A program made the position numbers and the translations under genes. A stretch of 64,000 nucleotides of DNA from Flavobacterium johnsoniae UW101. Its GTDB lineage: Bacteria > Bacteroidota > Bacteroidia > Flavobacteriales > Flavobacteriaceae. The notes under the pieces are model-generated. The model was not told the DNA's origin and searched no databases. It saw only the letters and a program-made list of their open reading frames with translations. The stretch lies in the NCBI RefSeq assembly GCF_000016645.1, contig NC_009441.1, positions 1,612,001 to 1,676,000 on the forward strand. The letters are read 5' to 3'. Position 1 is the stretch's first letter. Each line of letters begins with the position of its first letter. Below are positions 58,832 to 64,000 of this stretch, one piece after another.

Positions 58832-59860
58832 TTATTTGATTAAGATACTTTTAAATTTTGCAATGTTTTTAAGGGCCATTCCTGTACCACGTACAACTGC
58901 TCTTAAAGGATCTTCGGCAATGTAAACAGGTAAATCTGTTTTTTGTGAAATACGTTTGTCAAGACCTCTTAACATAGATCCACCACCAGCTAAATAAATA
59001 CCAGTGTTGTAAATATCTGCAGCTAATTCAGGCGGAGTCTGCGATAATGTTTCCATTACAGCATCTTCGATACGCTGGATAGATTTGTCTAAAGCTTTTG
59101 CAATCTCACGGTAAGAAACATCTACTTGTTTTGGTTTACCTGTAAGCAAATCTCTACCTTGAACTGACATATCTTCCGGCGGTCCGTCTAAATCTTCGAT
59201 AGCCGCTCCAATTTGAATTTTAATTTTTTCAGCAGTACTTTCTCCCACAAAAAGGTTGTGTTGTGTACGCATATAATAAACGATATCATTTGTGAAAACG
59301 TCACCCGCAATTTTTACAGATTTGTCACATACAATTCCGCCTAAAGCGATAACAGCAATTTCTGTTGTACCACCTCCAATATCAACAATCATGTTTCCTT
59401 TTGGCTGCATAATGTCGATACCAATACCAATTGCTGCTGCCATTGGCTCGTGAATCAAATAAACTTCTTTTCCGTTTACTCTTTCACAAGATTCTTTAAC
59501 CGCCCTCATCTCCACCTCAGTAATACCAGAAGGAATACAAACTACCATGCGCAGTGCAGGAGTAAACATTCTTTTTTTCAATGCCGGAATACTTTTAATG
59601 AACATATTGATCATTTTTTCCGAAGCATCAAAATCTGCAATTACACCATCTTTCAAAGGCCTTATGGTCTTGATGTTTTCATGCGTTTTACCTTGCATCA
59701 TGTTGGCTTCCTTACCAACAGCAATGATTTTGCCTGATACTCTATCACGTGCTACGATAGATGGACTATCAATAACAACTTTATCATTATGAATGATTAA
59801 AGTGTTTGCGGTTCCAAGGTCTATCGCAATATCCTCGGTCATGAAATCAAAAAATCCCAT
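58832..59860 (-). CDS. mreB: Rod shape-determining actin homolog MreB
   Basis: 342 residues of an actin-like ATPase that positions lateral wall synthesis. Phosphate motifs are 'IAIDLGTANTLIIH' and 'MIVDIGGGTTEIAVIALGG', and the adenosine motif is 'GIYLAGGGSMLRGLD'. 'HEPMAAAIGIGIDI' is the connecting signature. It follows purH after 57 bases. Confidence 0.97.
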   Translation of the reverse strand: MGFFDFMTEDIAIDLGTANTLIIHNDKVVIDSPSIVARDRVSGKIIAVGKEANMMQGKTHENIKTIRPLKDGVIADFDASEKMINMFIKSIPALKKRMFTPALRMVVCIPSGITEVEMRAVKESCERVNGKEVYLIHEPMAAAIGIGIDIMQPKGNMIVDIGGGTTEIAVIALGGIVCDKSVKIAGDVFTNDIVYYMRTQHNLFVGESTAEKIKIQIGAAIEDLDGPPEDMSVQGRDLLTGKPKQVDVSYREIAKALDKSIQRIEDAVMETLSQTPPELAADIYNTGIYLAGGGSMLRGLDKRISQKTDLPVYIAEDPLRAVVRGTGMALKNIAKFKSILIK

Positions 59861-59917
59861 AAGTTTTTTAGGGGTTTAAAATGTTATAAAATAATTTATC
59901 GAACAAAGTTAAACAAA

Positions 59918-61444
59918 TTAATGTTTAAAATGACGTGTTCCTGTAAATACCATTGCAAGATTATTTTCATTGCAATAATTTATGCTTAATTCATCTTTTA
60001 TCGAACCTCCAGGCTGAATTACAGCAGTTATTCCTGCTTTTTTAGCTAATTCAACACAGTCAGGAAATGGGAAAAAGGCATCACTTGCCATTGAAGCACC
60101 ATTTAAATCAAATCCAAAAGCTTTTGCTTTGTCGACAGCCTGAATTAAGGCGTCAACTCTTGAAGTCTGACCTGTACCTGATGAAATTAATGTCCCATTC
60201 TTTGCAAATACTATGGTATTTGATTTTGTGTTTTTGCAAATTTTCGAAGCAAAGATTAAATCTTCGATCTCCTGAGCAGTAGGTTCTGTAACTGTAACGG
60301 TTTTTAAGTGCTCTTTATTATCCGTAATATTATTTCTGTCCTGAATTAACAAACCATTAAGACAAGTTCTTACTTGGCGAGATGGTAATTCAACTTCATT
60401 TTGAACTAAAATAATTCTGTTTTTCTTCTCTTGTAAAATTGTAATTGCTTCATCGTCATAAGCTGGAGCGATTACTACTTCGCAGAATAACTTGTTGATT
60501 TCCTGAGCTGTTTCTACATCAATTTTAGTGTTTGCAATCAATACACCTCCAAAAGCAGATGTTGGATCGCATGCCAAAGCTGCTAAATAAGCTTCGCTGA
60601 TTGTTTTTCTTGAAGCTAAACCACAAGCATTGTTATGTTTTAAGATAGCAAATGTTGGTCCGTCAGTTTTAAACTCAGCAATTAAGTTAACTGCAGCATC
60701 AACATCTAATAAGTTGTTGTAAGATAACTCTTTTCCGTGAACTTTTTTGAACATAGCATCAAAATCTCCAAAGAAAAATCCTTTTTGGTGTGGGTTTTCG
60801 CCATATCTTAAAACTTGACCATCTGCAATACTTTCTTTGTAGATTGTTTCGTCTGTATTGAAGTAGTTAAAAATTGCTCCATCATAGTGAGATGAAACAT
60901 GGAAAGCTTTTGAAGCAAATAATCTTCTGTTTTCAAGAGTTGTGCTTCCGTTTTGTTCTGTAATGATGTCTAAAAGTAAGCTGTATTCGTTAACCGAAGC
61001 TACAATTACAGTGTCTTTGAAATTTTTTGCACCAGCACGAATTAATGAAATTCCGCCAATATCAATTTTTTCAATAATATCTTGTTCGCTTGCACCAGAA
61101 GCAACTGTTTTTTCAAAAGGATACAAATCAACAATTACTAAATCAATTTGAGGAATGTCAAATTCTTTCATTTGCTGCACATCACTTTCATTGTCCTGAC
61201 GATTTAAAATTCCGCCAAAAATTTTCGGGTGTAAAGTTTTTACTCGTCCGCCAAGAATTTCAGGAAATGAAGTAATATCTTCAACAGGAACTACCGGAAT
61301 TCCAAGGTTTTTAATAAAATCCTGAGTTCCTCCAGTTGAATAAAGTGTTACGTTTTGTTCGTGTAATTTTCTAACGATTGGCTCTAATCCATCTTTCGAA
61401 AAAACAGATATTAACGCTGATTGTATTTTTTTAGTTGTGCTCAT
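59918..61444 (-). CDS. purH: Bifunctional AICAR formyltransferase / IMP cyclohydrolase
   Basis: Catalyses the last two steps of de novo IMP synthesis. The ATG at 61444 ('MSTTKKIQSALISVFSKDGL') is chosen; the nine codons upstream from a TTG overlap the promoter region. The 508-residue protein has an MGS-like cyclohydrolase domain ('LYSTGGTQDFIKN', 'GGRVKTLHPKIFGGIL') and a formyltransferase domain ('KHNNACGLASRKTISEAY'). 'TACTTTTG' on the minus strand (61468-61475) is a probable -7 element for the whole purH-mre-rodA run. Confidence 0.97.
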   Translation of the reverse strand: MSTTKKIQSALISVFSKDGLEPIVRKLHEQNVTLYSTGGTQDFIKNLGIPVVPVEDITSFPEILGGRVKTLHPKIFGGILNRQDNESDVQQMKEFDIPQIDLVIVDLYPFEKTVASGASEQDIIEKIDIGGISLIRAGAKNFKDTVIVASVNEYSLLLDIITEQNGSTTLENRRLFASKAFHVSSHYDGAIFNYFNTDETIYKESIADGQVLRYGENPHQKGFFFGDFDAMFKKVHGKELSYNNLLDVDAAVNLIAEFKTDGPTFAILKHNNACGLASRKTISEAYLAALACDPTSAFGGVLIANTKIDVETAQEINKLFCEVVIAPAYDDEAITILQEKKNRIILVQNEVELPSRQVRTCLNGLLIQDRNNITDNKEHLKTVTVTEPTAQEIEDLIFASKICKNTKSNTIVFAKNGTLISSGTGQTSRVDALIQAVDKAKAFGFDLNGASMASDAFFPFPDCVELAKKAGITAVIQPGGSIKDELSINYCNENNLAMVFTGTRHFKH

Positions 61445-61608
61445 TGTGTAGTTATGATTTTCAGACTGCAAAAGTAGTTTTTTTATATATTATTTTAAAA
61501 GATTTAGTGTAACAATCTCGTAAAAAAATCTACTGATGAGTAAGTTAACTTTTATTAGGTTTTTGTTTTTAAATTATTGAATTTTACTTTATTGAAAAAT
61601 ACTACTAT

Positions 61609-62856
61609 ATGCTTCTTTATCTAAGATTATTAAAAGAAAGTCTAAGCTTTGCCATAAACGCTTTACGAAATAATAAACTTCGTACTTTGTTGTCGTTATT
61701 GGGTGTTACAATTGGTATTTTTTCAATAATTGCCGTCTTGGCTGCAGTTGATTCTTTAGACAAAAAAATCTCTAAAGATTTGAGCAGTTTAGATAAAAAT
61801 ACGATTTATTTAATGAAATTCAGTTTTGGGCCTTCAGAAATTCCACAATGGAAGAGAGAACAGTTTCCAAATGTGAAATATGATGAATATGTTAACTTAA
61901 AAAATTCTCTTAATAATACAGATCAGGTTGGGTATCAGCTTTGGGTTAATAAAGAAACTTTAAAATATGATTCTAAAACTGTAGCCGATGTAAGGATTAA
62001 TCCATCTTCATTTGAAATGGGGGATATTGATGGTTTAAGTTTTGAAAAAGGACGATTTTATAATGAATCTGAATCGAACTCAGGAACTGCTGTAATTGTT
62101 TTGGGATACGAAATTGCTCAGGGACTTTTTGGGGATATTGATCCAATTGGTAAAAATATCCGATTGTATGGCCAGCGTTTTACTGTAATTGGTGTAATTG
62201 CCAAACAAGGTGCGGGTTTTTTTGGAGACAGTAATGATACATCAGTTTATCTGCCGGCTAATTTTTTACGCCGAATGTATGGCGACAGCGATGCAATGAC
62301 TCCAATGATTATTTTAAAACCTACTAAAGGTGTTGATATGGAAGCTTATAAAGCTGAAGTTTCCCAAAAATTAAGAGCAATTCGCGGAATGAAAGCAGGA
62401 GAAATGGATAACTTTTTCATAAATGTGCTTTCTGGTTTTACTGATTTTATCGACGGAATTTTAGGCCAGATGAATGTAGTAGGGTGGATTATCAGCGGAT
62501 TTTCTCTTTTGGTCGGCGGTTTCGGAATTGCCAATATTATGTTTGTATCGGTTAAAGAAAGAACCAATTTAATTGGTATTCAAAAATCATTGGGAGCCAA
62601 AAACAGATTTATATTATTTCAGTTTTTATTTGAAGCTATAATTCTCTCTGTAATTGGCGGAATTATTGGTTTATTGATGGTTTGGGGAATTGCAGTTATT
62701 TTAACCAAAGCACTGGATTTTGAATTTGTATTGAGCTTTGGAAATATAATTTTGGGAACAACTTTAGCGGCGCTTATTGGATTGATTTCGGGTATTCTGC
62801 CGGCTATTTCTGCAGCAAATCTTGATCCTGTAGAAGCAATTAGAACAGGGATGTAG
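61609..62856 (+). CDS. MacB/FtsX-like ABC transporter permease
   Basis: 415 residues. A first helix after 'NNKLRTLLSLLGVTIGIFSI' is followed by a MacB_PCD periplasmic domain (about 50-260). Three FtsX helices occupy the C-terminal third ('GFGIANIMFVSVKERTNLIG', 'IGIQKSLGAKNRFI'), ending 'AANLDPVEAIRTGM'. Such permeases pair with a LolD/MacB-type ATPase for lipoprotein release, peptide export or cell division. No ATPase gene is adjacent, so the partner is encoded elsewhere. Confidence 0.92.
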   Translation: MLLYLRLLKESLSFAINALRNNKLRTLLSLLGVTIGIFSIIAVLAAVDSLDKKISKDLSSLDKNTIYLMKFSFGPSEIPQWKREQFPNVKYDEYVNLKNSLNNTDQVGYQLWVNKETLKYDSKTVADVRINPSSFEMGDIDGLSFEKGRFYNESESNSGTAVIVLGYEIAQGLFGDIDPIGKNIRLYGQRFTVIGVIAKQGAGFFGDSNDTSVYLPANFLRRMYGDSDAMTPMIILKPTKGVDMEAYKAEVSQKLRAIRGMKAGEMDNFFINVLSGFTDFIDGILGQMNVVGWIISGFSLLVGGFGIANIMFVSVKERTNLIGIQKSLGAKNRFILFQFLFEAIILSVIGGIIGLLMVWGIAVILTKALDFEFVLSFGNIILGTTLAALIGLISGILPAISAANLDPVEAIRTGM

Positions 62857-63021
62857 TTTTTTTGGAAGATTAAAAGGGGCTTGGATAATAAGGTTCTGAG
62901 TTTTTTGTAAATGAAAAATATTTTAAAGTGCCATAAAGTTTTTCCCTGCTTTGTCTTTATTTGAACAGACTTTTCAATTTTTTATGTAGATTCGAAGTTC
63001 AGAGATATGAGGCAAGCATAT

Positions 63022-63564
63022 TTATAAAGATTCTTCTCCTTTTGTCTTTACAACCTTTATAATCCAATCTTCAAAGCTCCTCCAAGATTTGAGTTCATTA
63101 GAAGTTTCTGCATATTCGCAGATAGGGTATTCATGACAATAGACATCAAAATTATTAGTGTCTTGTTTTGTTGTGCAAAAACCAATCCAATCACCCATCG
63201 ATAAATGACTGCCAATCATGAAATAATTGTCTTCTGACGCCTCATCTTCTCCTTCGATTTCTTGTTGTACTAGCGCATTGTAATTTTTCAATTGTTCCAG
63301 ATTATAAAGTTCGAATTTAGCAAAATATTCACCAATAAAGAACTGGCCGGTTCCTATTTCTTGTAAGAAGTAATAATATGAATCTTCTAAATTGTTATTT
63401 GTTAAACTTTTTATATCTTGTAGTTCTTCGGTTGAAATATTTTGAATTTTGAAAGTTTTGATATCAGCTTTCTCATTTCTGTAAGATGTATCTTCAATTA
63501 TTACCTTATTGTTGAGAATCCAGTTTTTTAATTCATTAACTGCATTAAAATATTCAGTTTTCAT
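63022..63564 (-). CDS. SMI1/KNR4 (SUKH) family protein
   Basis: 180 residues, cytoplasmic. The SUKH core 'DSYYYFLQEIGTGQFFIGEYF', 'FELYNLEQLKNYN', 'IGSHLSMGDWIGFC' and 'SFEDWI' is recognisable. SUKH proteins often act as immunity proteins against polymorphic toxins. Here no toxin gene is adjacent; the flanks are an ABC permease and accD. It is either an orphan immunity gene or has a house role. Confidence 0.75.
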   Translation of the reverse strand: MKTEYFNAVNELKNWILNNKVIIEDTSYRNEKADIKTFKIQNISTEELQDIKSLTNNNLEDSYYYFLQEIGTGQFFIGEYFAKFELYNLEQLKNYNALVQQEIEGEDEASEDNYFMIGSHLSMGDWIGFCTTKQDTNNFDVYCHEYPICEYAETSNELKSWRSFEDWIIKVVKTKGEESL

Positions 63565-63764
63565 TTTATATAAATGTTCAGTAATTAATTTAATTATTTA
63601 TAGTTAAATATTAAACTAACATAGTTAAGGAGCAAAGATAAACAAATATATTTTTATATAAGATTTTTCCTTCTTTTTTATATGAAAATTTTGAAGTTTT
63701 CAAAACCATACAGATGTTATTTAAGGTTTTAATCGATAATATGTGTAGTTTTAAATTTGAGGTC

Positions 63765-63785
63765 TACAAGGTTTTAAAACCTTGC
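63765..63785. repeat. Short palindrome in the SMI1-accD gap
   Basis: 'caaggttttaaaaccttg' (63767-63784) is a perfect 18-base palindrome, with weak extension outward. The rest of the 63565-63886 gap is AT-rich without a gene; it also holds the accD terminator. Confidence 0.6.
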
Positions 63786-63830
63786 AAGAGAATTAAAATG
63801 TACTTATAAGACTTATGGTTTAAAAATAAA

Positions 63831-63862
63831 AAAATCCCATCAGCCGAAGCGAATGGGATTTT
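63831..63862 (-). terminator. Terminator of accD
   Basis: 'aaaatcccat' pairs with 'atgggatttt'. On the minus strand it is followed by TTTTATTTTT and lies 25 bases after the accD stop. Confidence 0.85.
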
Positions 63863-63886
63863 GTATTTAATTTAGAAAGTTTAAAA

Positions 63887-64000
63887 CTATCTAATATCAT
63901 TATTCTGAATCAAATCGATATATAAGTTAATCTTATCTTTCAATTCTTTTCTAGGCGTGATAAAGTCTAAGAAACCGTGCTCTAATAAGAACTCAGCAGT
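63887..64000 (-). CDS. accD: Acetyl-CoA carboxylase carboxyltransferase beta subunit, C-terminal end
   Basis: The last 37 codons and stop of a gene that continues beyond the window edge. The peptide '[20 protein letters not shown]' and the end '[16 protein letters not shown]' match the C-terminus of AccD, which transfers carboxylate from biotin to acetyl-CoA in fatty acid synthesis. The open frame, the match and the terminator just after the stop support it. Confidence 0.85.

Overview
The window is AT-rich chromosomal DNA from a member of the Flavobacteriaceae, most likely a Flavobacterium (compare the F. johnsoniae group). The evidence is a type IX secretion tail on the first protein, TonB-dependent receptors with partner lipoproteins, DUF4249 and DUF5074 lipoproteins, exosortase XrtF with its associated protein, a GYDIA-type GHMP kinase beside a class II HMG-CoA reductase, the purH-mreBCD-pbp2-rodA cluster, and promoters of the Bacteroidetes TTTG-N19-TAnnTTTG type. 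The short sigma-70 factor that reads such promoters is itself encoded here. I see no transposase, prophage, CRISPR array or rRNA operon. Mobile-looking DNA is limited to small intergenic palindromic repeats.

Layout. 1-3.1 kb: end of a secreted alpha-amylase, then a convergent MHS-family transporter with a tiny membrane partner. 3.2-5.2 kb: a cobalamin riboswitch with a visible terminator, controlling a BtuG-like surface lipoprotein, followed by two families of palindromic repeat. 5.2-12.4 kb: tRNA-Phe, and coaX leading an envelope run (outer-membrane protein, lptC, small membrane protein, CNNM/CBS protein), then a PpiD-like foldase. 12.4-14.8 kb: mevalonate pathway pair. 14.9-22.2 kb: secreted dipeptidyl peptidase IV, two tandem POT peptide transporters, and three tandem secreted thioredoxin-fold proteins, of which only the first keeps CxxC. 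22.2-27.0 kb: comEC, an NlpC/P60 lipoprotein, lpxB, a small membrane protein and surE. 27.2-32.2 kb: C-terminal processing protease, secreted nuclease, rpe and rpoD.

32.3-44.9 kb is the most distinctive accessory region. It is a six-gene operon of a secreted protein, a TonB-dependent receptor with an STN domain, three DUF4249 lipoproteins and a macroglobulin/plug-like protein. A TPR histidine kinase and LytTR response regulator lie upstream on the same strand, and an orphan 134-aa protein lies beyond them. 45.0-49.1 kb: pnp-rpsO with a structured pnp leader, a MORN-like secreted protein and free-methionine sulfoxide reductase. 49.1-50.1 kb: the XrtF pair. 50.1-53.1 kb: a probable copper/heavy-metal module (HYC_CC_PP protein, TonB-dependent receptor, secreted HMA protein). 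53.2-61.4 kb: DedA protein and the rod-shape cluster headed by purH. 61.6-64.0 kb: ABC permease, SMI1/KNR4 protein and the C-terminus of accD.

None of the families is wholly unknown. The parts that look least described are the triple-DUF4249 receptor operon, the thioredoxin array that lost CxxC but gained a cysteine next to the cis-proline, the metal receptor module with a CC motif before the plug, and the lone B12-riboswitch BtuG-like gene.
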